DNA of 24,361 nt, from NCBI GenBank assembly GCA_000402835.1, contig AQRZ01000049.1:12651-37011 (forward strand), written 5' to 3'. Of this stretch, positions 14,575-22,692 are shown in pieces (the stretch's first letter is position 1; each line of letters begins with the position of its first letter). The stretch is from Synergistetes bacterium JGI 0000079-D21. GTDB taxonomy: Bacteria > Synergistota > Synergistia > Synergistales > 79-D21. Under the pieces are notes generated by a model. It saw nothing but the letters and a program-made list of their open reading frames with translations, ran no database searches and was not told where the DNA came from. The translations under genes and the position numbers were made by a program.

Positions 14575-16285
14575 AAATTCCGCTTTCGCCGACCTTCCCG
14601 CCTCGGCGGAGGAGGTGTTCGACTGGAAATGGCACCAGGCCGAAGGCTACTACGCAGAACTCGCCTCCCGACCCCTGGATGAAGAAGCGGCTCCGGCCTG
14701 GCTGACCGACTGGACCCGCGTTTCCTCGCTGATCGGTGAAGCCCTTGAAAAACTTCACGTCGCAACGACCCGGGATACCGCGGACAAGGACCTCGAACGC
14801 CGCTACCACGCGTACCTGGAAGAGATGCTTCCTCCCCTGGAAGCCGCCGAACAACGGCTCCGGCAGCGGCTCCTGGAATCGGGCTTCGAAACCGAAAGCA
14901 TTCGGGTTCCTCTGCGGGGACTCAGGGCAGACGCCGAGCTCTACCGGGAGGAAAACGTCCCCCTCCTGGTGGAGGAACAGAAACTCGATTCCGAGTACGC
15001 CCGTATCGCCGGGGCCCAGACGGTGACCTGGAAGGGGGAAGAAAAGACGATCCAGCAGATGCAGGCCCTTTTCCAGGAAACGGACCGAACCGTCCGGGAG
15101 GCCGCCTGGCGCCTGGTGGCCGAAAGGCAGCTCGAAGACCGGCAGGTCATCGGCGAGCTTTGGGTTCGGTTTCTCGACCTCCGCCTCGAGATCTCCCGGA
15201 ACGCCGGTTTTCAGAACTACCGTGACTACCGCTGGAAAGCCCTCCACCGTTTCGACTACACCCCGCAGGATTGTCAACGCTTCCGGGATGCCATCGAATC
15301 CGAGGTGGTCCCGGCCGCGACAGCTCTTTACGAGGCCCGGAGAAAGAAGCTCGGCCTGGACCGTTTGCGCCCCTGGGACCTTTCGGTTGACCCCTTGCTG
15401 CGGCCCCCGCTTCGTCCCTACTCCGGCGCCAAGGAGCTCGAGTCGGGAGTCGAATCCGTCTTCAAGGCCCTTGATCCCGCCCTTGCCGAAGCCTTTTCCC
15501 GCATGCGTCAAACGGGATCCCTGGACCTCGAAAGCCGGAAGGGAAAGGCCCCCGGAGGTTACTGCACCTTCTTCCCCGTCGAGAAGAAACCTTTCATCTT
15601 CATGAACGGGGTAGGACTGCACGACGACGTCCAGACCCTCCTCCACGAATCGGGCCACGCTTTCCACTTCCTGGAAACGGCTCGCTGGCCCTGGGCTCTT
15701 CAATGGAACGTCGGAGTGGAATTCGCGGAAGTGGCGTCCATGGCGATGGAACTTTTGGCGTTGCCTTCCCTCTCCGCAGAAAGGGGAGGCTTCTACCGGA
15801 CGGAAGACGCCGAACGGGCCCTGGCGGAACACCTGGAATCCGTCATCACCCTTTGGCCCTACATCGCGGTCGTGGACGCCTTTCAGCACTGGGTTTACGA
15901 CCATCCCGAACAGGCCCGCGTTCCTGAATCCTGCGACACGGAGTGGGAAAGCCTTTGGAGGCGCTTCATGCCCGGGATCGATTACTCCGGCTTCGAAGAA
16001 ACCCTCAGGACCGGTTGGCAAAGGAAACTTCACATCCACCAGATCCCGTTCTACTACATCGAATACGGCATGGCCCAGCTCGCGTCCGTCCAGGTCTGGA
16101 AAAACTCCCTGGAGGACCCCGGGGGGGCGCTTGCCTCCTACCGGAACGCGCTTTCCCTGGGGGGGACGGCCAGCCTGCCGGACCTCTATGCCGCTGCCGG
16201 GGCACGGTTCCGTTTCGACCGGCCGGACCTGAAGGAAGCCGTGGACTTGGTCATGGGGACCCTTCGTGAAGCCGGGGCCGTTTGA
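14567..16285 (+). CDS. M3 family oligoendopeptidase (PepF/thimet type)
   Basis: This is a cytosolic zinc metallopeptidase that trims short peptides. It has 572 residues from the ATG at 14567. The zinc motif is HESGH (360-364) with catalytic Glu361, and the third ligand is Glu388 in EFAEVASMAMELL, at the expected spacing. The substrate-loop region HIHQIPFYYIEYGMAQL near residue 490 is typical of PepF-like enzymes. There is no signal peptide. The start is supported by GAGGTGA (14552-14558) at 8 nt and lies within the end of the M20 gene. An ATG at 14534 in the same frame has no such site. Together with the M20 enzyme this suggests peptide catabolism. Confidence 0.92.
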   Translation: MTENSAFADLPASAEEVFDWKWHQAEGYYAELASRPLDEEAAPAWLTDWTRVSSLIGEALEKLHVATTRDTADKDLERRYHAYLEEMLPPLEAAEQRLRQRLLESGFETESIRVPLRGLRADAELYREENVPLLVEEQKLDSEYARIAGAQTVTWKGEEKTIQQMQALFQETDRTVREAAWRLVAERQLEDRQVIGELWVRFLDLRLEISRNAGFQNYRDYRWKALHRFDYTPQDCQRFRDAIESEVVPAATALYEARRKKLGLDRLRPWDLSVDPLLRPPLRPYSGAKELESGVESVFKALDPALAEAFSRMRQTGSLDLESRKGKAPGGYCTFFPVEKKPFIFMNGVGLHDDVQTLLHESGHAFHFLETARWPWALQWNVGVEFAEVASMAMELLALPSLSAERGGFYRTEDAERALAEHLESVITLWPYIAVVDAFQHWVYDHPEQARVPESCDTEWESLWRRFMPGIDYSGFEETLRTGWQRKLHIHQIPFYYIEYGMAQLASVQVWKNSLEDPGGALASYRNALSLGGTASLPDLYAAAGARFRFDRPDLKEAVDLVMGTLREAGAV

Positions 16286-16310
16286 CCGGGAAAGACTTTC
16301 GGCTTATCGT
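16282..16310 (+). promoter_or_regulatory. Candidate sigma-70 promoter for the PLP enzyme/dehydrogenase pair
   Basis: TTGACC (16282-16287, 5/6) and TATCGT (16305-16310, 4/6) are separated by exactly 17 bp. The -35 overlaps the M3 stop codon. Transcription would begin near 16317, leaving a leader of about 58 nt before the PLP enzyme start. Confidence 0.45.
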
Positions 16311-16320
16311 TGCATTGCAT

Positions 16321-16337
16321 GGAATTCAAGCGATTCC
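16321..16337. repeat. Short inverted repeat in the leader of the PLP enzyme gene
   Basis: GGAAT (16321-16325) and ATTCC (16333-16337) form a perfect 5-bp inverted repeat around 7 nt, just past the predicted transcription start. It could be an operator half-site pair. At this length chance is quite possible. Confidence 0.2.
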
Positions 16338-16374
16338 GAGTTTCCTTCAAATTCGACCAAAGGAGATGGAAGCC

Positions 16375-17607
16375 ATGGTGTTCGACGAAAAGACCTGTGC
16401 CCGGTGCCGAGCGGATTTTCCTTCCCTGGCGCGCATCCATAACGGTTTCGAGCTGGCCTACCTGGACGGCCCCGGAGGGACCCAGGTCCCCTGGAAGGTG
16501 ATCGATGCCGTCTCCTGGTACTACAAAACCTGCAATTCCAACACCCACGGGATGTTCGTCACGACCAACGAGTCCGATGCCGCCATCCAGGAAACCCGCG
16601 AAACCGTCGCGGCTTTTCTCGGAGCTCCCGACTGGCGTTGCATCTCCTTCGGCCACAACATGACGACGCTGAATTTCTCCCTGAGCCACGCCCTGGCCCG
16701 CGAAATGAAGCCGGGCGACGAGGTCGTCATCACCGAGCTGGACCACGAGGCCAACCGGGGTCCCTGGCTGAACCTCGTCGAGCGGGGCATCGTCGTGAAG
16801 GAAGTGAAGCTCCTTCCCACCGGACGCCTGGATCTTGCCGACATGGCGGAGAAGATCACGCCGAAGACCCGCCTCGTCGCCATGGGTTTCTCTTCCAACG
16901 CCCTGGGAACGGTCAACGACGTGGCGGAAGCCCGGCGCCTCTCCAGGGCGGTCGGGGCCTGGCTTCTCGTAGACGCCGTCCACTACGCGCCGCATTTCCC
17001 GGTTGACGCTGCGGCCCTCGACGTGGACTTCCTCCTCTGCTCGGCTTACAAGTTCTACGCGCCGCACGTCGGCATCCTCTATTGCAGGCCGGGCCTCCTG
17101 GATTCGCTGACACCGGACCGTCTCCGCACCCAGGAAAACGCAGCCCCCTTCAAGATCGAGACCGGGACGCTCAACCACGCCGCGATCGTCGGGGTGAAGG
17201 CCGGGATCGAGTATATCGCTTCCTGGGGAGAAGGCCCCGACCTCCGAAGCCGGATCGTCTCTGCAATGAACGCCATCGCCGCATACGAGCACGGGCTGGC
17301 CTCGGAATATTACGAAAAAGTGAAGGCAATCCCCGGGGTGACCGTCTGGGGAACGGATTTTTCAAGCCGGCACAGGGCTCCGACCGTTTCGATCACGATT
17401 GACGGCGTGCATCCCGCCGACGCGGCAAAGGCTCTCGGCGAAAAGGGACTCCTGGTCTGGGACGGCGATTTCTATGCCGTCCGTGCCATCGAAGTCCTGG
17501 GCCTCGCCGAAACTGGAGGCGTCATCCGCGTGGGGTTCTCGATGTACAACACCCGGGAGGAAACCGCCCGCCTCCTCGATGAGATCCGCCGCCTGGCCCG
17601 GGGTTAG
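16375..17607 (+). CDS. Class V aminotransferase, cysteine-desulfurase-like VC1184 family
   Basis: This is a fold-type I PLP enzyme of the class V group, closest in motif layout to the VC1184 family of unknown function. It has 410 residues. Signatures are LDGPGGTQVPW (30-40), FGHNMTTLNF (cofactor-phosphate region), ELDHEANRGPW, VDAVHYAPH with the PLP-nitrogen Asp, and the Schiff-base lysine K226 in CSAYKFYAPH. C-terminal motifs include GVIRVGFSMYNTREE. No cysteine lies in the C-terminal third, where SufS/NifS carry the active-site Cys, so canonical desulfurase activity is unlikely. An N-terminal CxxC (C8, C11) is present. AAAGGAG lies 9 nt from the chosen ATG; an ATG at 16366 touches that site and is rejected. 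The homoserine-dehydrogenase-like gene follows by 2 nt. Confidence 0.86.
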   Translation: MVFDEKTCARCRADFPSLARIHNGFELAYLDGPGGTQVPWKVIDAVSWYYKTCNSNTHGMFVTTNESDAAIQETRETVAAFLGAPDWRCISFGHNMTTLNFSLSHALAREMKPGDEVVITELDHEANRGPWLNLVERGIVVKEVKLLPTGRLDLADMAEKITPKTRLVAMGFSSNALGTVNDVAEARRLSRAVGAWLLVDAVHYAPHFPVDAAALDVDFLLCSAYKFYAPHVGILYCRPGLLDSLTPDRLRTQENAAPFKIETGTLNHAAIVGVKAGIEYIASWGEGPDLRSRIVSAMNAIAAYEHGLASEYYEKVKAIPGVTVWGTDFSSRHRAPTVSITIDGVHPADAAKALGEKGLLVWDGDFYAVRAIEVLGLAETGGVIRVGFSMYNTREETARLLDEIRRLARG

Positions 17608-17609
17608 AC

Positions 17610-18656
17610 ATGGTTCGCGACCGCTTCCCCCTGAAGCTGTTTTTCGTCGGGTTCGGCAACGTGGGCCGGGAACTGGCCCGCATCCTGGTCAGGAAGGCCG
17701 ATTACCCGGGACTGGCAGACCTGGACGTTTCGGTCGTAGGAATCACCACGGGAAGGCGGGGAGCCCTGGCGAGCGAAACCGGGGTGGACCTGGCCCGGGC
17801 CTTGCGGGAATTGGACGAAAAGGGGCGTTTCACCCCCGAAAACCCGGACTATTCCGAACTGGACAGCCTCAAGGCCGCCGAAAACCTGGACTACGACGTC
17901 CTGGTGGAGATGTCCCCCCTTTCCGTCGAGCACCGGGGGGAACCCGCTATCACGCATGTCCGAACGGCCCTGGAGCGGGGACGGCACGTCATCACCTGCA
18001 ACAAGGGTCCCCTCGCTTTCGCCTACAGGCAACTCCGGAAACTGGCGGACGAAAAGGGAACCGCCTTCCTTCACGAAACGACCGTCATGGACGGGGCCCC
18101 GGTTTTCGACATGGCCCGGTGCTGCATGAGAGGCAACACGATCCGGCGGATCGACGGGATCCTGAATTCGACGAGCAACTACGTCCTTTGCGCGATGGAA
18201 CAGGGGATGACTTTCGAAGAAGGGGTAAAAGGAGCCCAGGCGGAGCAAATCGCAGAGGCCGACCCGTCCCACGACCTGGACGGGTGGGACGCTTCGGTGA
18301 AGATCGTCGCCCTGGCCAACGTCCTCATGGGAGCTGACCTGAAGCCCGACGAAGTTGACCGGGAAAGCATGGCGGCGATCACCCCGGAACGGATCCTGGC
18401 CGCAAGGGAAAGGGGCTTTCGCGTCAAGATGGTCTGTTCCGCCTGGCGTGAAAGAGAATCGGTAAAAGCTTCCGTGAAGGCCTCGGAAGTCCCAATGGAC
18501 CATCCCTTTGCCCTGGTGGACGCCACCGGGTCCATCGTCCGGTTCGAAACCGACCTCCTGGGAAAGATCCTCGTGACCGAGGAGCACCCCGACATCACGA
18601 CGACGGCCTACGGCGTCATCGCGGACCTTTACGCCCTGGTTTCCGGGAACCGGTGA
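17610..18656 (+). CDS. Homoserine dehydrogenase-like oxidoreductase without ACT domain
   Basis: This is an NAD(P)-dependent oxidoreductase of the homoserine dehydrogenase family, which reduces aspartate semialdehyde to homoserine or runs in reverse. It has 348 residues. The N-terminal Rossmann motif is GFGNVGREL (about 14-22), followed by CNKGPLA (nicotinamide/cofactor contact) and the catalytic-domain motif ILNSTSNYVL. The EADPSHDLDGWDASVK block contains the catalytic pair D227 and K231. The C-terminal ACT regulatory domain of many homologues is absent, which fits a catabolic or feedback-insensitive enzyme. It starts 2 nt after the PLP enzyme and has only a weak ribosome site, so it is translationally dependent. 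Deviations such as NST for the usual NGT leave room for a different substrate. Confidence 0.85.
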   Translation: MVRDRFPLKLFFVGFGNVGRELARILVRKADYPGLADLDVSVVGITTGRRGALASETGVDLARALRELDEKGRFTPENPDYSELDSLKAAENLDYDVLVEMSPLSVEHRGEPAITHVRTALERGRHVITCNKGPLAFAYRQLRKLADEKGTAFLHETTVMDGAPVFDMARCCMRGNTIRRIDGILNSTSNYVLCAMEQGMTFEEGVKGAQAEQIAEADPSHDLDGWDASVKIVALANVLMGADLKPDEVDRESMAAITPERILAARERGFRVKMVCSAWRERESVKASVKASEVPMDHPFALVDATGSIVRFETDLLGKILVTEEHPDITTTAYGVIADLYALVSGNR

Positions 18657-18669
18657 CGCGGGGCCCGCG
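18657..18669. other. GC-only perfect palindrome directly after the dehydrogenase stop
   Basis: CGCGGG and CCCGCG flank a single G, forming a perfect 6-bp inverted repeat that begins at the base after the TGA. No T-run follows. It may slow transcription or stabilise the 3' end, but is not a proven terminator. The rest of the gap to 18759 shows no convincing promoter. Confidence 0.3.
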
Positions 18670-18759
18670 CTCCGCCGGGACAGGGATCGGGAGACGTCCG
18701 TGGAATATGAACCGCTTGAAGGACTGACCGACGGAATTGAATGACGAAAGGATTCGACG

Positions 18760-20247
18760 ATGGAAGGCCGCTTTCCCGATTTCGCTTCCCCCTGGGGGAA
18801 CATCGGATTCCTCTCGGTCTCGCCCTTGGAAACCTTCGGCGAGATCGGCATCGTCGTGCACGACGAAAAAGGAAAGATCTCCCAGGTCAACTCCTGCTTC
18901 TGCAGGATGTTCGGCTACGACCCCGCGGAGGTCATCGGAAAGGACCTGGACTTGCTCGTGGCCAGGGAAGAGGAACTGGTCGACGCCTTGGCGCTCTCGG
19001 AACGGTTCTGCGGTTCCGGGAAGGGGTTTTCCGTCGAGGTCACCCGGTACAAAAAGGACGGGACCCCTTTCCAGGTGCTGCTGACATCCACTCCCATGTA
19101 CGTGGACGTGAAGGGAAGCCGAAGCACCAACATCTGCACCTACATCGACCTCACCCAAAAGCGGGAAAAGGCAAGGGAACTGCACCGAACCCTGATCCTT
19201 TTCGAGAACCTGTTCAAATGGACTCCCACTCCGGTTGTCCTGTGCGACAACGAAAGCCGCGTCATCCGAGCCAACGCCTCGCTTTACCGACTTTTCGGCT
19301 ACACCCCGGAAGAGATGGAAGGACGGATCATCGACTACCTGATTGCCCATGGCCCCTACCTTGAGGAAGCCCGGGAAATCTCCTCCATCCTTTTCAGCGG
19401 AAAGCCCCACGAAAGAAGGACCGTTCGGTTCCGGAAGGACGGAAGCCCGGTGGACGTCTTCATCACCGCGATCCCTTTCACCACGCAGGACGGAGAAAAA
19501 ATGCTTTTCGGCATTTACACGGACCTTTCAGCCCAAACCAAAGCCGAAAGGAGAGTCGAAGCCTACGAAGCCGAACTTCGGCGCCTGGCCTGGGAGATCT
19601 CCCTTTCGGAGGAAAGGGAGCGAAGACGGATCGCCGAGATCCTCCACGACGAAATCGGCTTCGAACTGGCCTTCCTCTACCAATCCCTGTCGGCTTCCGA
19701 AACCGGCCTGCAAACGGGCCCCCCAAACCAGTCCGCGGCCGACGCCGTGAAACGGGTGATCTCCAAGATCCGCACCCTGACCCGGGAAATCAGCAACCCG
19801 GCCCTTTACGCGGCAGGACTGGACGTTGGGCTGAGATCACTCCTGGACCAGCTCCTCACGCCTCCCGGGATCCGCTGGAACCTTACCGTGAGCGGCCATA
19901 ACCGCAACCTTCCGCAGGAGATGGGGATCGTGATCTACCAGATGGTCCGGGAACTTCTGAGGAACGTCGTGAAACACGCCCATGCCAGTGCGGTTTTCGT
20001 CCGCGTGCGTTACCGGCGGCATTCCATCGCAGTGTTGGTCAAAGACGACGGCATTGGGTCACGATTCACCGACCGCTCGATCGGCACGGGCGTCGGGGGG
20101 TGGGGACTTTTCGGAATCCGGGAAAGGCTAAAGCTCCTGGGCGGCCGAATGATCTTCAGGAGCCTTCCGGGGGAAGGTACGAGATGCCTCCTCTGGATCC
20201 CGGCGAAAGGAGGAAATTTCGATGGCGATCCGGGTCTGCATCGCTGA
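18760..20247 (+). CDS. Soluble double-PAS sensor histidine kinase (HisKA_3, NarL-type partner)
   Basis: This is a cytosolic sensor kinase of 495 residues with no membrane helix. Two PAS domains are visible at about 25-132 and 145-268, each containing a matching R-[YF]-[KR]-KDG-[TS]-P strand followed by its PAC region. A short coiled coil (about 268-285) leads to the HisKA_3 dimerisation domain with the phosphorylated His296 in EILHDEIGFEL. The HATPase domain has an N box with Asn402 (ELLRNVVKHAHAS), G1 DDGIG and G2 WGLFGIRERLKLLGG. PAS-1 has a CxC (C46, C48) plus C83 and C125, which could sense redox state or bind a cofactor; this is inference. AAAGGA lies 7 nt before the ATG. Its end overlaps the response regulator gene by 26 nt. 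Confidence 0.92.
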   Translation: MEGRFPDFASPWGNIGFLSVSPLETFGEIGIVVHDEKGKISQVNSCFCRMFGYDPAEVIGKDLDLLVAREEELVDALALSERFCGSGKGFSVEVTRYKKDGTPFQVLLTSTPMYVDVKGSRSTNICTYIDLTQKREKARELHRTLILFENLFKWTPTPVVLCDNESRVIRANASLYRLFGYTPEEMEGRIIDYLIAHGPYLEEAREISSILFSGKPHERRTVRFRKDGSPVDVFITAIPFTTQDGEKMLFGIYTDLSAQTKAERRVEAYEAELRRLAWEISLSEERERRRIAEILHDEIGFELAFLYQSLSASETGLQTGPPNQSAADAVKRVISKIRTLTREISNPALYAAGLDVGLRSLLDQLLTPPGIRWNLTVSGHNRNLPQEMGIVIYQMVRELLRNVVKHAHASAVFVRVRYRRHSIAVLVKDDGIGSRFTDRSIGTGVGGWGLFGIRERLKLLGGRMIFRSLPGEGTRCLLWIPAKGGNFDGDPGLHR

Positions 20248-20890
20248 CGACCAGGAATCCGCGAGAGCCATGCTGCGAACGAACCTTGCCTCCCAACCCG
20301 ACATCGCCATCGTGGGGGAGGCTGAAGACGGCTTTGGGGCCGTCGCCCTATGCCGGGAAAAAACCCCCGATATCGTGCTGCTTGACATCTCAATGCCGGG
20401 AATGAACGGCATCGAAGCCGCCCAAGTCCTTGCAGGCCTTCCGGTTCCTCCGAGGATCATCGCGCTCTCCATGCACGACGACGCCTTCCTCGCGGCCGAA
20501 ATCCTGAAAGCAGGAGCCCAGGCGTACCTCACGAAAGACTGCGAACCGGGAGAAATCCTGCGGGCCGTCCGGACCGTTCTGGGCGGCAGAAGCTACTTGT
20601 CCGCCGGGATCGCGGGCCCCGTCGTCGACAATTTCATCCGAAGGAAATCCGGCCCCAGGGAAAACCGTTCCGGAAACTCCGAAAAGGACCTTTTCCGGCT
20701 TACCCACCGAGAGCGGCAGGTTTTCCGATACCTGGCACTAGGCCTTACCACCAGGGAGATTTCCGAACATCTGGGAATCAGCTGCAAAACGGTGGAAACC
20801 CATCGGACCAACCTGCTGAACAAGCTGGGGCTGAACCGGATGGCGGACCTGATCCGCCTGGCGATCCGGGAGGGGCTAATCGACCCCTAG
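20222..20890 (+). CDS. NarL/FixJ-family response regulator
   Basis: This is a DNA-binding response regulator of 222 residues, partner of the overlapping kinase. The receiver domain (1-120) has the acidic pair D9/D10, the phospho-acceptor D55 in LLDISMPGMNG, S83 and K105 in LTKD. The LuxR-type helix-turn-helix (about 158-220) starts LTHRERQVFRYLALG and has the recognition helix around CKTVETHRTNLLNKLGL. A strong AAAGGAGG (20206-20213) inside the kinase gene lies 8 nt before the ATG. Target genes are not evident here. Its stop codon overlaps that of the convergent DegV gene at a CTAG. Confidence 0.95.
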   Translation: MAIRVCIADDQESARAMLRTNLASQPDIAIVGEAEDGFGAVALCREKTPDIVLLDISMPGMNGIEAAQVLAGLPVPPRIIALSMHDDAFLAAEILKAGAQAYLTKDCEPGEILRAVRTVLGGRSYLSAGIAGPVVDNFIRRKSGPRENRSGNSEKDLFRLTHRERQVFRYLALGLTTREISEHLGISCKTVETHRTNLLNKLGLNRMADLIRLAIREGLIDP

Positions 20891-22692
20891 CGGAACGGCG
20901 GACAGGCATCCCCGCTTGGAAGGAACGCCAGGGCAAGGCTTCCGGAACCCGCGTGAAGGCCGATCACTGGAGAGATGTCGACCACGAAACGCGGCCCGAA
21001 GCCCAGGGTTTTTTCCATTTCACGGGCAAATTCGCCGGCTTCATCCGGGGCATGCGCATGGGCAACGGCATATCCCCAAAGCCCCTCCGAAGCCTGGACT
21101 TCCTCGGCGAAAAACCGGATTCGATCGAGGTTCGCCCTCTGGCTTCGGGCTTTTCCCACCGCGGTCCCCCTTCCCTGGGAATCCACGGAAATGATCGGTT
21201 TCAACCCCAGTAGCCGGACGATGGCCCCCTTGACCGGACCGATCCTGCCTCCCCTGACCATGTGGCGCACCGTTTTCAGGCTCACCAGGATCTTTGCCTG
21301 CCGGCACCAGGTATCCACGAGCCCTAGGACCTCCCCCAGGGAAGCCCCCGCTTCGAGGGCCTCGGCTGCCCTTAGGACGACGAGCCCGAGAGAGGCGCAG
21401 AGGTGGCGGGAGTCGACGACCACGATGCGCGTCCGTGGAAAAGCGGAAGAGGCCCTTTTTGCCGCTTCCACGGTCCCGCTGAGGGCGCCGCTGAGGTGGA
21501 TCGAAAGGATGGATTCGTAGTGTCCCGAAAGGAACGCGTAGAGCCTTTCGAAATCGGCGGCAGCCGGTTGAGATGTCGTGGCCCGTTCGCCGCGCTCGAC
21601 CCTCCTGTAGAACTCTTCGGGGGTGATCGTCAGGCGGTCCAGGTATTCGCTTCCGTCGATATTCAGCCTCAGCGGGACGATGTGGACCTGGTGCTCGTCC
21701 AGCAGTTCCTGCGGAAGGTCGCAGGACGAATCGGTCACCAGGGCTACCGAGCCCTTGCGCTGCCTGAGATCCTGGACCTGCCGAAGCATGTCGTCCACCT
21801 TGGGAAACGCGCTTTTCCCGAAGGGTGCCAGCTCGTCGAACAACCGAGAGGGTTCGTCGGTATGGACGTGGATCCTCAGATGCCCGGGCATTCCTCCCAC
21901 GATCACGGAATCCCCGAGGGAAGCAAGACGGGTCCGTATTTGCCCCGGGTCGGCCTTGTCCCCGAAAAGGAAAGCCTCCGTGCAATACCGGTACGCCGGA
22001 AGGCCCAAATCCGAACCGGGATGGGGCGCAGGCTCGATCTCCGGGACCTGGGTCCGGCTCAGCTGCCGAAGACTTCCCCTCCGGATGAACGCTTCGATTC
22101 CCTCGAGGAAAGACAGGAACCCCTTGCCCCCCGCATCCAGGACCCCAGCCCTCGCCAGTTCCGGAAGGCGGTTCGGCGTATCGAGGAGGGCTTGGCGGGC
22201 CGCCGGGATGGAACCGGAAAGGAGGGAAGCGATGTCCCGGATTTGAGAGCCCAGAAGGGACAGTGCGTTCGACCATTCCCGCATTACGGTCAGGATCGTG
22301 CCTTCCGTGGGCCGGGAAACGGCGGAAAATGCGAAGGAAACCGCCTGGATCGTGGCCTCGGCGAGATGGGGAGCCTCCACCCTGCGACAACCTTCCAGGC
22401 TCCGCGCTGCTCCAAGCAGGAACTGGGCGAGGATCAGGCCGGAATTTCCCCTGGCGCCCACGAGCGCCGCCTCCGCCAGGGCCATGAAGGTTCGGCCGAA
22501 ATGCCGCTCCGGTTTGACTTGAACAACAATGGACCGGAGCGTGGAAGCCATGTTGGTCCCCGTGTCTCCGTCAGGGACGGGAAAAACGTTGATGGCGTCC
22601 AGGTGGGCCCGGACTCGGTCCATTTCCGCAGCCCCCGCCTGGAAGGCCGTGTAGAGCCGGAAACCGTCAAGGTAGGCAATCTTCATGGTCAT
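20887..22692 (-). CDS. Fused DAK2 (FakA-like) and DegV (FakB-like) protein
   Basis: This 601-residue protein joins two partners of the bacterial fatty-acid kinase system. Residues 1-205 are a DAK2/DhaL-like nucleotide-binding domain with FPVPDGDTGTNM (metal Asp41, Asp43), LVGARGNSG (78-86) and DAGGKG (186-191). Residues 230-300 resemble the FakA middle domain, with GMPGHLRIHVHTDEPS and its histidines. Residues 315-595 are a DegV lipid-binding domain: VTDSSCDLP (319-327), TSQPA (373-377), HLSGALSGT (399-407), VDSRHLCASLG (426-435) and the head-group histidine region GLHAGSGSLALAF (578-590). The FakA C-terminal domain, which docks FakB in two-protein systems, is not seen. The start ATG overlaps the upstream DUF1295 stop (ATGA). 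Another ATG lies two codons in. Confidence 0.9.
   Translation of the reverse strand: MTMKIAYLDGFRLYTAFQAGAAEMDRVRAHLDAINVFPVPDGDTGTNMASTLRSIVVQVKPERHFGRTFMALAEAALVGARGNSGLILAQFLLGAARSLEGCRRVEAPHLAEATIQAVSFAFSAVSRPTEGTILTVMREWSNALSLLGSQIRDIASLLSGSIPAARQALLDTPNRLPELARAGVLDAGGKGFLSFLEGIEAFIRRGSLRQLSRTQVPEIEPAPHPGSDLGLPAYRYCTEAFLFGDKADPGQIRTRLASLGDSVIVGGMPGHLRIHVHTDEPSRLFDELAPFGKSAFPKVDDMLRQVQDLRQRKGSVALVTDSSCDLPQELLDEHQVHIVPLRLNIDGSEYLDRLTITPEEFYRRVERGERATTSQPAAADFERLYAFLSGHYESILSIHLSGALSGTVEAAKRASSAFPRTRIVVVDSRHLCASLGLVVLRAAEALEAGASLGEVLGLVDTWCRQAKILVSLKTVRHMVRGGRIGPVKGAIVRLLGLKPIISVDSQGRGTAVGKARSQRANLDRIRFFAEEVQASEGLWGYAVAHAHAPDEAGEFAREMEKTLGFGPRFVVDISPVIGLHAGSGSLALAFLPSGDACPPFR

Noticed and set aside
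14423..16039. A 538-codon open frame antisense to the M3 peptidase
   Set aside because: It is a mirror frame of a motif-confirmed gene, with low-complexity composition and no recognisable domain.
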